Assembly (NCBI GenBank): GCA_902495455.1
Contig: CABUXJ010000015.1
Span: 1 to 57,242 of the forward strand
Reading direction: 5' to 3'
From: an uncultured Prevotella sp.
GTDB taxonomy: Bacteria > Bacteroidota > Bacteroidia > Bacteroidales > Bacteroidaceae
Length of the DNA stretch: 57,242 nucleotides
Position numbers and translations under genes: made by a program. Under the pieces are notes generated by a model. The model had not been told where the DNA came from, made no database searches, and saw only the letters and a list, made by a program, of their open reading frames with translations. Shown one piece after another: positions 25,464 through 34,190 of the stretch. Position 1 is the stretch's first letter; the number at the start of each line of letters is the position of its first letter.

Positions 25464-26639
25464 TTACTTCTTCTTGTCATTCTTTCTCGGCCCCGGGGCA
25501 AACGGTGACCGTTCCTGTTGAGACTCGTTGGATGCTTCTTCCATTATTTCTGTGATGCCGGTGATGACCTCGGTGCCTTCTTTTATGCCGCCGAGGATTT
25601 CCGTGTTCACTCCGTCGGACATGCCGATCTGCACCGTGTGGGCCGTCAGCGTCTTGCCGTCGAATGTCCACACCTTGTTCTTTCCGTTCCTGTCGGCAAT
25701 CTTATATTTGCCCACGATCTCCGGAGTAGGGGAGAACCGCAATGCCTTGCCGGCTACGCTGAGCACTCCCTGCTTCTCTGCCGTATAGATGGTGACGCTC
25801 GCTGTGAGGCCCGGTTTGAGCTTCAAGTCGGTGTTCGGGGCGCTGATGACAACCTCGTATGTCACCACATTGTTGGTCGTTGTAGCTTCCTGGCGTACCT
25901 GAGTGACTGTTCCTTCGAACGTGTCGTCGGGATATGCGTCTACCGTGAAGGTCACGCGCTCGCCCTCTTTCACGTCGCCTATGTCGGCTTCGTCGACGTC
26001 TGCCACTACACGCATGTCGGTAAGGTCCTGTGCGATGGTGAAAAGTTCAGGTGTGCTGAAGCTCGCTGCCACCGTCTGACCTTCCTCGACAGCCTTTGAC
26101 AGAACGATGCCGTCAATCGGCGAGGTGATGGTGGCATAGCCGAGGTTGGTCTGCGCCTTCTGAACAGTCTCACGAGAAGAAGCCACAGTCTCCTTTGCCT
26201 TGAGATAACTCAGCTCTGCCGACTCATAGTCGTCGGCGCTGACGAGGCCTTTTGTGTATAGCGTCTTGTAGCGTTTGAAGTTTGCCGCCTCATACGCCAG
26301 CGTGCTCTGGGCGCTTGACAGGTTGGCTTTGGCCGTGTTAAGCTCGCTTATCAGGTTCGTCTTGTCAAGTTCGGCTATGATCTGTCCTTTCTTTACGGTG
26401 CTGTTGTAGTCCACATACAGTTTGCTGACAATACCCGAAACCTGCGTTCCGACGGTCACCGACGTGACCGGTTCGATGGTTCCCGTTGCGGTTATACTGT
26501 TGCGGATGTTCACCCGTTTTACCGTGTCTTTCTCAAATTCAATCGGTCGTTCCTTTTTAATACCCGACAGAAGCCATGCGCCTACGGCTACCGCTATAAT
26601 GGCAATTATGCCTATCCATACCTTGCTTATCTTCTTCAT
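25464..26639 (-). CDS. MacA-type periplasmic adaptor (membrane fusion) protein
   Basis: A 391-residue protein anchored by one N-terminal helix (IGIIAIIAVAVGAWLLSGI). It has the usual order: half of the lipoyl domain (ATGTIEPVTSVTVGTQVSGI), an alpha-helical hairpin (about residues 85-160, ELNTAKANLSSAQSTLAYE), the second lipoyl half (ATITSPIDGIVLSKAVEEGQ), then the beta-barrel and membrane-proximal domains. It would bridge the inner-membrane permease and the TolC-like channel. The C terminus is hydrophilic (ESQQERSPFAPGPRK). Confidence 0.92.
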   Translation of the reverse strand: MKKISKVWIGIIAIIAVAVGAWLLSGIKKERPIEFEKDTVKRVNIRNSITATGTIEPVTSVTVGTQVSGIVSKLYVDYNSTVKKGQIIAELDKTNLISELNTAKANLSSAQSTLAYEAANFKRYKTLYTKGLVSADDYESAELSYLKAKETVASSRETVQKAQTNLGYATITSPIDGIVLSKAVEEGQTVAASFSTPELFTIAQDLTDMRVVADVDEADIGDVKEGERVTFTVDAYPDDTFEGTVTQVRQEATTTNNVVTYEVVISAPNTDLKLKPGLTASVTIYTAEKQGVLSVAGKALRFSPTPEIVGKYKIADRNGKNKVWTFDGKTLTAHTVQIGMSDGVNTEILGGIKEGTEVITGITEIMEEASNESQQERSPFAPGPRKNDKKK

Positions 26640-26647
26640 GTTCGTCA

Positions 26648-26713
26648 GTTGTGTATTTAATGTACCTCGGTTGTGTATTATATGTACTGTTGTTGTGTAT
26701 TATATGTACTGTT
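26648..26713. repeat. 22-bp tandem repeat between tolC and macA genes
   Basis: Units of 22 bp at 26648-26669, 26670-26691 and 26692-26713; the second and third are identical (gttgtgtattatatgtactg then tt) and the first differs at five or six positions. A degenerate fourth begins at 26714 and runs through the tolC stop codon (26722-26724). It fills the gap between the tolC-like gene and the adaptor gene. Confidence 0.85.
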
Positions 26714-26721
26714 GTTGTATA

Positions 26722-28071
26722 TCAGATATTCATTGTCTCGCCCCGATAGAAGTTCAGAAGCTGTATGTCAAGTATCGTCATATACTTGCTTTGCAGTCTG
26801 TTTTGCTGTGCATTGAGGAGGTTGGTCTTGCCCGTCATCAGTTCCACGATGTTCTTCAGACCCAATCGGAATTGCTCGCTCAGCAGGTCGTAGCTGGCCT
26901 GCTCGCTCTCCGTGGTAGCCATTGCGGCGCGGAATTTTTGTTGGTTGGTGTTGGCGTCGAGCCAATATCCCTCAATTGTACAGTACAGTTGCTTCTGCTT
27001 GTCTTGCAAATCGAGGATGCTTTCCTCCTGCTGCAGCCGTGCCTTGTTGATTGCGGTGCGTGTCTTTCGATTATCAAAGATGGGCACACTCACTGTCGCA
27101 CCGACAGAAGCGTCAAAGTTTGTCTTGATCTGTGTGCCCCAGCTGCGGTCGTTCATTGACGTCGTGCTTGTGCCGACGCCGCCAGTGAGGCTCACCGTGG
27201 GGAGCTTGCCGGCCTTGGCGATGCTGATGCTGAGCTTGCCGGCCTCGATGCCGAGCCGTCCGTTCTCAATCTCCGGCCGTGTGGCGAGGGCCGCCTCATA
27301 GACAGCCGCCAGTGCGGGGATGTCGTCGAGAGCCTGTCCGTCCGATGCCGTAGGACTGCTGATGTCAAACTCTTCGGTATCTGTTATTTCGAGAAGCTGC
27401 TTCAGTTGAAGTTTATAGCGGGCCAAATTGCTTTCCGCCTCCACCATATTATACTTGTCTTGAGCCGTCTGTGCCGTTAGTTGGGCAAGGTCTGCCTTCG
27501 ACATTTTGCCTGCTTCCATCATTTCGCGACCACGTTCTTCGTTCTTCAGGCTCGTCTCATGGCTATGGCGGGTTACTCCAATCATTTCTTTGAGATAGAG
27601 TATCTGAACGTACAATTGCGCTATCTGTTCTTGAATACTGTTTGCTGTTACGGCCGAATCCAGTTCGGCTTGTTTCTCGGTAATACGGCTGAGCTTTATG
27701 TTGTTGCGGTTCTGATTGCTGTTCCATACCGTCCAACTGGCGTTTATGCCGTAGCTTCCGTTGTAGTAGGACTTGTTGATGCTTGTGGCGACGGTACCGT
27801 TGGACACTGTGCTCACGCCGTCGTTCACCCACGGCCGGTAACCGACCGACTGGTTTGTCGAAGCGCTTAGTGACGGCTGTAGGGCGGCAGACGCCTGTTT
27901 GCGGTCTTCCGTAGCCGACATGCGTGACAGTTGTGTCTTTTTCAGTGAGATATTGTTGGCTATGGCATACTCAATACATTCGCCGAGCGTCCATGTCTTG
28001 CCGTTTCCGGCATTTGCTACGACACAGCAAAGGAGCATGGCCGTGACTGAAAGCATGATACTTCTGTTCAT
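26722..28071 (-). CDS. TolC-family outer membrane efflux channel
   Basis: A 449-residue protein with a signal peptide (MNRSIMLSVTAMLLCCVVANA) and two OEP repeats of the TolC fold. Features include WTLGECIEYAIANNISLKKT at the N terminus, the long helix segment around residues 125-210 (LYVQILYLKEMIGVTRHSHE), the second repeat opening near residue 245 (YEAALATRPEIENGRLGIEA), and VSVPIFDNRKTRTAINKARL. It is the first gene of the six-gene efflux/two-component operon. A -7 box TATATTTG is on the minus strand at 28107-28100. Confidence 0.93.
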   Translation of the reverse strand: MNRSIMLSVTAMLLCCVVANAGNGKTWTLGECIEYAIANNISLKKTQLSRMSATEDRKQASAALQPSLSASTNQSVGYRPWVNDGVSTVSNGTVATSINKSYYNGSYGINASWTVWNSNQNRNNIKLSRITEKQAELDSAVTANSIQEQIAQLYVQILYLKEMIGVTRHSHETSLKNEERGREMMEAGKMSKADLAQLTAQTAQDKYNMVEAESNLARYKLQLKQLLEITDTEEFDISSPTASDGQALDDIPALAAVYEAALATRPEIENGRLGIEAGKLSISIAKAGKLPTVSLTGGVGTSTTSMNDRSWGTQIKTNFDASVGATVSVPIFDNRKTRTAINKARLQQEESILDLQDKQKQLYCTIEGYWLDANTNQQKFRAAMATTESEQASYDLLSEQFRLGLKNIVELMTGKTNLLNAQQNRLQSKYMTILDIQLLNFYRGETMNI

Positions 28072-28167
28072 AATCCTTTCTTGTTGTTTTTGTACGGTGC
28101 AAATATAGGAAGAATAATCAGACGGAGAAAATAAGATATATGTATGTTGGGAGTTAGTAGAAAGAAA

Positions 28168-28195
28168 GCTCCGTTTCTTCGATAAGAAACGGAGC
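28168..28195 (-). terminator. Terminator after ribE
   Basis: A 12-bp stem: gctccgtttctt at 28168-28179 pairs with aagaaacggagc at 28184-28195. On the minus strand it is followed by a T-rich run (tttctttcta), as expected for ribE termination just beyond its stop at 28209. Confidence 0.85.
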
Positions 28196-28208
28196 AGTTA
28201 ACGTATGT

Positions 28209-28808
28209 TCAGAATTGGTTCAATCGGGCGATATATTTGCCGATTATGTCAAATTCTATATTGACTTTCGTCCCGACCCGTATGTCGCAGAAGTTGGTAT
28301 GTTCAAATGTGTATGGGATTATGGCTACCTGAAATGAGGATGCCGTAGGGTTGCACACGGTGAGCGAGACGCCGTTGACGGTGACGCTTCCCTTGTCGAC
28401 CGTGAAGTAGCCGTGGCGAGCCATTTCGGCGTCCGCTTCATACGCAAACGTGAAATACGTGCTTCCGTCGGCGTCTTTGATGTCCGTGCATACGGCCGTC
28501 TGATCGACGTGTCCCTGCACGATGTGACCGTCCAGCCGCCCGTTCATCATCATCGAGCGCTCGACGTTGACCTTGTCGCCCACGCGGAGCAATCCGAGGT
28601 TGCTGCGGTCCAATGTCTCTTTCATCGCTGTTACGGTATATGTGCCGTCCTCTATTCTGACCACGGTGAGACACACGCCGTTGTGTGCTACGCTCTGGTC
28701 TATCTTCAGTTCGTCGACAAACGAACACTTGAGGGTCAGGTCGATGTTCTCCCGGTCTTTGACGATAGCCGTCACGGTGGCAAATTCTTCTATTATTCCA
28801 GAAAACAT
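28209..28808 (-). CDS. ribE: Riboflavin synthase, alpha-chain type
   Basis: A 199-residue enzyme that dismutates two 6,7-dimethyl-8-ribityllumazine molecules to riboflavin. It opens with MFSGIIEEFATVTAIV, the conserved start of the family. Two lumazine-binding repeats are visible: residues about 1-95 (AHNGVCLTVVRIEDGTYTV) and 96-195 (NGRLDGHIVQGHVDQTA, VNGVSLTVCNPTASSFQVAI). Length is normal. No canonical FMN riboswitch is seen upstream, but the leader is long and potentially structured. Confidence 0.95.
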   Translation of the reverse strand: MFSGIIEEFATVTAIVKDRENIDLTLKCSFVDELKIDQSVAHNGVCLTVVRIEDGTYTVTAMKETLDRSNLGLLRVGDKVNVERSMMMNGRLDGHIVQGHVDQTAVCTDIKDADGSTYFTFAYEADAEMARHGYFTVDKGSVTVNGVSLTVCNPTASSFQVAIIPYTFEHTNFCDIRVGTKVNIEFDIIGKYIARLNQF

Positions 28809-28842
28809 AATATAAAGGATTAAGGGTTTGGAAAATAAAGAG

Positions 28843-29038
28843 AGGTCGTATCGATGATGTGATGAAAACTCCTATTAATATAAGATTTGAGAGCTCTCCG
28901 CCGTTGTAATCCACCGACATTGCTGTTGCCCTTTCGGGGTGTGGCCCGCCATTGGCAAGAGAAGTATTCTCGGTTTTCAAGTTTATTTGATGAGTATCCC
29001 AATCTAACCGATACGACCTTTTTCTATTTGCAAAGGTA
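28843..29038 (-). promoter_or_regulatory. ribE promoter and structured 5-prime leader
   Basis: The minus-strand promoter is TTG, a 20-base spacer and TACCTTTG at 29038-29031, with transcription starting near 29024. Immediately after, aggtcgtatcg (29019-29009) pairs perfectly over 11 bp with cgatacgacct (28853-28843), enclosing about 155 bases. Inside are small hairpins: gagaa-tac-ttctc, ttgcc...ggcaa, and a self-complementary gagagctctc. About 35 bases remain before the ribE start. The conserved blocks of the FMN riboswitch are absent. Two short frames cross the leader on the minus strand and neither looks like a gene. Alternatively the stem followed by ttttt on the plus strand could stop plus-strand transcription. 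Confidence 0.5.
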
Positions 29039-29099
29039 ACACGAATATTTCAATCGGCCAAGTGTTCGGCCCACTTTTTTGATATTCGGGTCCGTTATA

Positions 29100-31757
29100 T
29101 CACACTTCCGTTTTCGTAACCTTCTCTTCTCCTTGCGCTTTTGCGCGCAGAGCCAGTTTCTTTTGCCGCCAGAACATGACTCCGATCATGCCGATCACAC
29201 CCAAGGCCATGTAGAGCCAGATGGCATCGGAAGAGAGCAGGAAGTGGTGTGGCATGACAACGACTATTGTCTTCATGTCATATTTGTCGGGCGCTTCGAG
29301 CAGGAAGGCTTTCACCTTAAACGTGTATCGTCCTGCAGGAACGTTCGTATATGTGGCCGTTCTTGTTCTGTCTGCGTTCTGCCAGTCCTTGTCGTATCCC
29401 TCCAGCATATACTGATAGTGTACGCGGTGCTGCAACTGATAATTTAGTGAGGCAAACCGCAGGGCGAAAGCGCAGCCGGAGTTGGGCAACTCGACCTCTT
29501 TACATTCCGGGATATATTTGTCGAAGGTGCTGTTGAGACGCGGTGACATGAGCTCGTCGTCCACGAAAAAGTCCGTTATGCGCAACTTGAGCATGGAACC
29601 GTTGTCGTTTCTCAGTTTGTTTCTGTCCACGATGTAACATCCGTCCAACGTTCCGAACATGATGTTGGCCTCCGGCAGCCTTATCGCCGCACCTTCCGAA
29701 CAGATGGTGTTGTCCACGCCGTCGAGAGTGGAGAACGTGCTGAAGATGCGTTTTTCGGCTTCGAAGGAGCAGAGTACATTATCCGTGGCAAACCACACTT
29801 TTCCTTTCTTGTCGAAAGTGATGCTCTTGATCTCCTCCGAAGGCAGACCGTCGCTGCAACCGAAGTTCTCAAACTCCCAGTTGCCCTGCTCATCCCGGCC
29901 AATGGTGCGGCTCAGACCGCCGCCGTTCGTGCCGATCCAGATGGTGCCTTTGCTGCCGCATGCCAGTGCGACGATATCTTTGCTCATGAGGTTACGCTCG
30001 CCGTTGTCCGTGTCCATGACTTTCTGTATCTTTATCCTGTTGTTGCGGTAGGACATGATCAGCAGACCGTCGGTCGTTCCCGCCCAGACATTTCCGTTGT
30101 GGTCGACCGTAAGTGTGCGCACCTTATTATATGAATTGCGTGGATACTGGCGGATGGAGTTGCCACTGTGCAGGAAGACGGTGCGGCCCTCCTTGCTTCG
30201 TGTGATGATGTTGACGCCGCCGTTGTATGTAGCAACCCAGATATTGCCGTGCTTGTCTTCCACGGTGCAGTAGACATCGTTGGAGCTGAGGCTCATCGGG
30301 TCTTTCGGATTGTGACAGAACACGGTCTTGCGGAAACCGCCTGCTGTCGGTTCGAATTTTATTATGCCCTTGCCTTTCGAGCACAGCCAGTAGTTTCCTT
30401 TGCTGTCTTTGTTGATGCCATATATGCGTCCGAGTGAGCCGCCCTGTCCGTCGTCTTCGATAGCTGTCGTCACTCCGTTCTGAATCATCAGGAGTGTGCC
30501 GAGCTTGTTTCCTATCAGCAGCCGTTTGTTTTGCTCGTCGTAGTACATCGCACGAATCTCGTTGCTGTTGGTTGTGCCGTCTTCCGGAAAAAACTTTTTT
30601 CGCGTGATGGTCTTCTTGAGGATGTCCAGTTTTTCCAAGCCCTTGCGTGGTGTCGACTCCAGCACTACACCTTCCGGCAGCGAGAGATAACTCAGGACCG
30701 TGTTGGAGAGGTTCCACGGGTTGATGGGGTCATTGTGGAAATACTCCATTTCGTCCGTTTCGCGGTTGTAGTATCCGAAGCCACCGTTGGTCATGCTGGC
30801 CCATACGGTCTGCCCGACCTCGGTCACGAGTGCGATGTTGCTGTCGTAAGCAGGGACGAGCACTCGCTGCTGAAACTCCTTGACGTCTCCTGTTCCCATG
30901 TTTTTCCGTGAGATGCCATGCCTTTTGGTGGCAAACCAGAGCAGTCCGTGGCTGTCGACAAACACCGTGCGTATTTCGGAATCAGTCTCATGGACAACCG
31001 TCGGAGTCTGTCCGTAGGCGAACGAGACAATCTTTCCGGAAGCCGTTCCGGCGTAGATGTTGTAGCCGTTGGAGTACATGCACGTGATGTATTCGTCCTC
31101 AAACACACCTTTTCGTTCGATAGTCTCGTCGGTCGGGCTCATCCGGTGTATGCCTTTTTCTGTCCCGACCCAGATGTCTCCCTGGTAGCCTTCCACGACA
31201 GATGTCGCCTCCAGTCTGCGGGTGCTGACGAGGGAACTCTTGACGCCGTTTCTGTCGAGTCTCATTCGGCATACGCCGTCTTTGTTCATAAGTGCCAATA
31301 CCTCTCCACGACTCGTCACGGTGAGTCGCTTCGGAGACCTCAAGTCCATGTTGTCGGGAATGTTTTGCAGCGCGTTCTCTATGCGGTCGGTGCTTCTGTT
31401 GATTACGAATATGCGTCCGTCATACATCTTCATCCAGATGTTTTGCGACAGGTCGATACAGAGGTCGCTGATGCGGTTGTGGAGCAATGGGATGCCGCTG
31501 CGGTAGCCGGTGGCATAGTTGTAGAAGTCGTAGCCGTCGAAGCGTGACAGTCCGTTCCAGGTGGCAATCCAGATGTATCCGTAGTCGTCCTGACAGATGT
31601 CGGACACGGTGTTGCTGGCCAATCCGTTGTCGGCCGAGTAGTGTGACAGCGAGGCCTGCAGGATTTGTGCATTGGATGGTGTTACGCCGGTTGCCGTCAT
31701 GGCGAATATCGCCATTTGTATGAGTATGATTCTCGTTAGAGTTCTTAAGTAGGTCAT
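29100..31757 (-). CDS. HTCS-type ligand sensor lacking kinase and regulator domains
   Basis: An 885-residue protein. The signal peptide or N-terminal anchor is TRIILIQMAIFAMTATGV. Two-component regulator propeller repeats follow (GYIWIATWNGLSRFDG, DIWVGTEKGIHRM, LLWFATKRHGIS, GNYWLCSKGKGI, GNIWVATYNGGVN, GNVWAGTTDGLL, GTIWIGTNGGGLS). Next comes a Y_Y_Y-type immunoglobulin-like domain (LQHRVHYQYMLEGYDKDWQN, GRYTFKVKAFL). A transmembrane helix (AIWLYMALGVIGMIGVMFW) precedes a basic tail of only about 20 residues. Hybrid two-component proteins with this periplasmic half normally continue with histidine kinase, receiver and AraC domains; none is present. I start it at ATG 31757 (or 31763). The neighbouring GH51 gene makes a glycan ligand plausible but unproven. 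Confidence 0.82.
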   Translation of the reverse strand: MTYLRTLTRIILIQMAIFAMTATGVTPSNAQILQASLSHYSADNGLASNTVSDICQDDYGYIWIATWNGLSRFDGYDFYNYATGYRSGIPLLHNRISDLCIDLSQNIWMKMYDGRIFVINRSTDRIENALQNIPDNMDLRSPKRLTVTSRGEVLALMNKDGVCRMRLDRNGVKSSLVSTRRLEATSVVEGYQGDIWVGTEKGIHRMSPTDETIERKGVFEDEYITCMYSNGYNIYAGTASGKIVSFAYGQTPTVVHETDSEIRTVFVDSHGLLWFATKRHGISRKNMGTGDVKEFQQRVLVPAYDSNIALVTEVGQTVWASMTNGGFGYYNRETDEMEYFHNDPINPWNLSNTVLSYLSLPEGVVLESTPRKGLEKLDILKKTITRKKFFPEDGTTNSNEIRAMYYDEQNKRLLIGNKLGTLLMIQNGVTTAIEDDGQGGSLGRIYGINKDSKGNYWLCSKGKGIIKFEPTAGGFRKTVFCHNPKDPMSLSSNDVYCTVEDKHGNIWVATYNGGVNIITRSKEGRTVFLHSGNSIRQYPRNSYNKVRTLTVDHNGNVWAGTTDGLLIMSYRNNRIKIQKVMDTDNGERNLMSKDIVALACGSKGTIWIGTNGGGLSRTIGRDEQGNWEFENFGCSDGLPSEEIKSITFDKKGKVWFATDNVLCSFEAEKRIFSTFSTLDGVDNTICSEGAAIRLPEANIMFGTLDGCYIVDRNKLRNDNGSMLKLRITDFFVDDELMSPRLNSTFDKYIPECKEVELPNSGCAFALRFASLNYQLQHRVHYQYMLEGYDKDWQNADRTRTATYTNVPAGRYTFKVKAFLLEAPDKYDMKTIVVVMPHHFLLSSDAIWLYMALGVIGMIGVMFWRQKKLALRAKAQGEEKVTKTEV

Positions 31758-31864
31758 TATCATTTCAGTTGAAGGTCTTCTAAAACTGCCGAAAGTTACA
31801 GATTTTTTCCCTATTATGAAAATATTTCGAAGTAAAAGTGCTGACACTGTCGGGCTTGCTATAT

Positions 31865-32728
31865 TTATTGGATATGATTTAAGAAATCGACAACTTCATC
31901 TTTCTCTTTGAACTGGCACTGAATTACGGAACCATTGTTATAATTGACAATGATTTCTATATATTGTAATTGACAGTTGTCCGGCAATCCTTCGTAATCA
32001 TTCACAAAACGAATGGCCTTCTCTATATTGGGTACTTCTATCTTAACGCCATGCAATGGAAGGATATAGATACTGCTGATTTTTCTGTTGTACGAATTCT
32101 CCAAATCTTTTATAAATGCATTAATTTCATCAGTACATGCAGCCAACAATTCGTTCCGCACCTTATCCAACAATGGTCTATTAGACTTCTTTGTTATCGT
32201 CTCATACATTCTCTTTATGTCAGATTCTTCCGTCTCCTCATCAAAGAATACATCAAAACCATGAACTTTGAACGCCTGTACTACTTTATCAAAGGGAATG
32301 TACAATACATGAAAGCCATCATTCTTCAATTGGCTCAAGGAATTTTCCGTAAATAGTCCGCTAAGAATTGCCCCTTTGAATGGTTTGATACGCTTGTACC
32401 TTTCACATATCGGGTCCACTGCCCCTGCAATTTCTTGCGCCTTATTTTTGGAATGTTTAGTATATCTACGCCATGCGAGCTCAATGAACGCGATAGGGGT
32501 TCCCATGTTAGCATCCGTACCATTCTTTTCTATCACGAAGTCCAAGTCGTGGCTGCTTCCGTGAATGTCCGTCCATGATACTTTCTTTCCTTTTCTGGCT
32601 TTGCGTAATCCGTAACTGTCAAAATAAAGCCCATTCTTTTCCGAGAACTCACGAACAGGTGTTTTCATTAAGTCCTCGAAGAAAGTTCCTAAAAACTCTC
32701 CTAATGTATGTGATTGGGATACTGCCAT
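31865..32728 (-). CDS. Probable restriction endonuclease of the adjacent methyltransferase
   Basis: A 287-residue cytoplasmic protein. Residues about 45-90 resemble a PD-(D/E)XK nuclease core: DLDFVIEKNGTD, then AFIELAWRRYTKHSKNKAQE, with Asp, Glu and basic residues spaced as in that fold. It follows the DNA methyltransferase by 11 bp in the same direction and has the same low GC content (roughly 37 percent by eye against above 50 percent nearby). That is the standard arrangement of a type II restriction-modification pair. I do not recognise the specificity or a close characterised relative. It may alternatively be a regulatory or accessory subunit. Confidence 0.62.
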   Translation of the reverse strand: MAVSQSHTLGEFLGTFFEDLMKTPVREFSEKNGLYFDSYGLRKARKGKKVSWTDIHGSSHDLDFVIEKNGTDANMGTPIAFIELAWRRYTKHSKNKAQEIAGAVDPICERYKRIKPFKGAILSGLFTENSLSQLKNDGFHVLYIPFDKVVQAFKVHGFDVFFDEETEESDIKRMYETITKKSNRPLLDKVRNELLAACTDEINAFIKDLENSYNRKISSIYILPLHGVKIEVPNIEKAIRFVNDYEGLPDNCQLQYIEIIVNYNNGSVIQCQFKEKDEVVDFLNHIQ

Positions 32729-32739
32729 ATTTTTCTATA

Positions 32740-34029
32740 TTATTTATAAATCCAAAGTCTGCCTTCCTTTAATGGAACCCTGTGCTTGCGGTTTTTCCAT
32801 TTGACATTCCTGTCTCTCAGTTTTTCAAATGAATAGTCATTGAAACCTGCAGCCTGCGATAGTTTTCCCAACCAATCATCTACCGGTATATAAATGCCGT
32901 AGGGTGCGGAATCTCCTATTACAAAACACATTTCACAATTATCATTGGTGACTCTGTCTAATGACTTGAACACCCGGGCCATGTCATAAAAGTATGCGGC
33001 TATCATCAAGTGATAATTCTTTTTACCGCCATGATTCATCCTTTCGTTCTTAAGGAGTAAGAACTTCTCAGTTATCTCGTCTCTTATGGGTGATAATAAG
33101 TCCGAGTGCAAATATTCTTCGGCGGTATCTTTAAGTGCCGAAACATGCTGAGTGCATGCCCGCACCAAATTGACACTTACTTTGCTTTGCAGGTCTTTCC
33201 ACCCTTTTATGTCGTTCCAAAACAGCATTTCAAGGCGCATGGCATCAGCATAATCATAATTGTTTGCATACGGAGGTGAGGTTATTACCAAGTCACCCCA
33301 TTTGTCCGGTACGGAAACAATGTTGCGTGCATCTTCATGTAATATGGTCGAAACCGAATTGCTTCCGAACATATTCCGAAGATTGTGCATATCTGTCGCC
33401 ACTTCCGAAAGTTTTGCCTTATATGCATCAAACGGGTCAATGACCTTGGCTTTGCTTTTGTTGGGTTGTATATATTGCCATTGTGCAGTTCCGACCGGCG
33501 ATGTAGAGCGAAGGATTGAGGTTATGATGAACCAGACAAAATTCCTGATTTTATCATCTTCGATTTCCATGCTGGCTTTTTTCAAAGATTCCAATTTCTG
33601 TAATGTTTCCATTGGAAAACATTTCAGAATCAGTTTCGGATATTCTGTTTGGGTTATATGATATGTTTTTGCCCTTCTCAATGTATCGAGACATTCTTGC
33701 ATAAGCCTTTCATTGTCCAATTCCATCCATTGAAGTTTCGCCATTGCGATATTATAAACATAAGGATTGGATTCTATGCCAAAGGAATCTACTCCATGAA
33801 GCATGCTTTCCACCATCACAGTTCCGGAACCTGCAAATGGGTCAATGATTCTTTTCTTACCTTCCTTTTTGGCTTTTTCTATCATGCACCCCACCCAAGC
33901 TCCCGAAAATCCGGCCGTATATCGATACCAACGATGTAGAGGCAACTTCATGTTGTTTTGAAAAGTAGTACTGTTTATATCTTCATCAACAGCATCATAT
34001 AATTCAGGAAATAAACTTGGCTCAAGCAT
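32740..34029 (-). CDS. DNA methyltransferase (amino-methyltransferase, TSPPY type)
   Basis: A 429-residue modification methylase. The SAM-binding motif I is IIDPFAGSGTVMVES at about residue 65-80; the catalytic motif IV is VITSPPYANNYDYADAMRLE at about residue 250-270. TSPPY with DPFAGSGT suggests an N4-cytosine (or N6-adenine) methylase. I start it at ATG 34029 (MLEPSLFPELYD) because TATCTTTG of a promoter lies at 34051-34044, inside the longer frame. It is AT-rich, unlike its neighbours, and heads the restriction-modification operon, suggesting transfer. Confidence 0.85.
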   Translation of the reverse strand: MLEPSLFPELYDAVDEDINSTTFQNNMKLPLHRWYRYTAGFSGAWVGCMIEKAKKEGKKRIIDPFAGSGTVMVESMLHGVDSFGIESNPYVYNIAMAKLQWMELDNERLMQECLDTLRRAKTYHITQTEYPKLILKCFPMETLQKLESLKKASMEIEDDKIRNFVWFIITSILRSTSPVGTAQWQYIQPNKSKAKVIDPFDAYKAKLSEVATDMHNLRNMFGSNSVSTILHEDARNIVSVPDKWGDLVITSPPYANNYDYADAMRLEMLFWNDIKGWKDLQSKVSVNLVRACTQHVSALKDTAEEYLHSDLLSPIRDEITEKFLLLKNERMNHGGKKNYHLMIAAYFYDMARVFKSLDRVTNDNCEMCFVIGDSAPYGIYIPVDDWLGKLSQAAGFNDYSFEKLRDRNVKWKNRKHRVPLKEGRLWIYK

Positions 34030-34190
34030 TATGTATTTTTGTGCAAAGATACTAATTCCTTTTGACAATCTCAATACATCTTTGATATTTAAGTTCTCGA
34101 TAAGCTCTATAAACCGTATTCGTCAGATGACGGTCCATCCCGTACTCCTTTCACTCTTTGGAACCCTCCGCGGATGCGTGTGAAAATGTC

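Noticed and set aside
26461..26480. ggttcga string resembling a tRNA T-loop
   Set aside because: It lies inside the adaptor gene and has no acceptor stem or anticodon arm around it; no tRNA was found in the window.
28438..29002. Frames of 60 and 180 codons in the ribE leader
   Set aside because: One overlaps most of ribE in another frame, the other begins with TTG and has no family; the region is better read as a leader.
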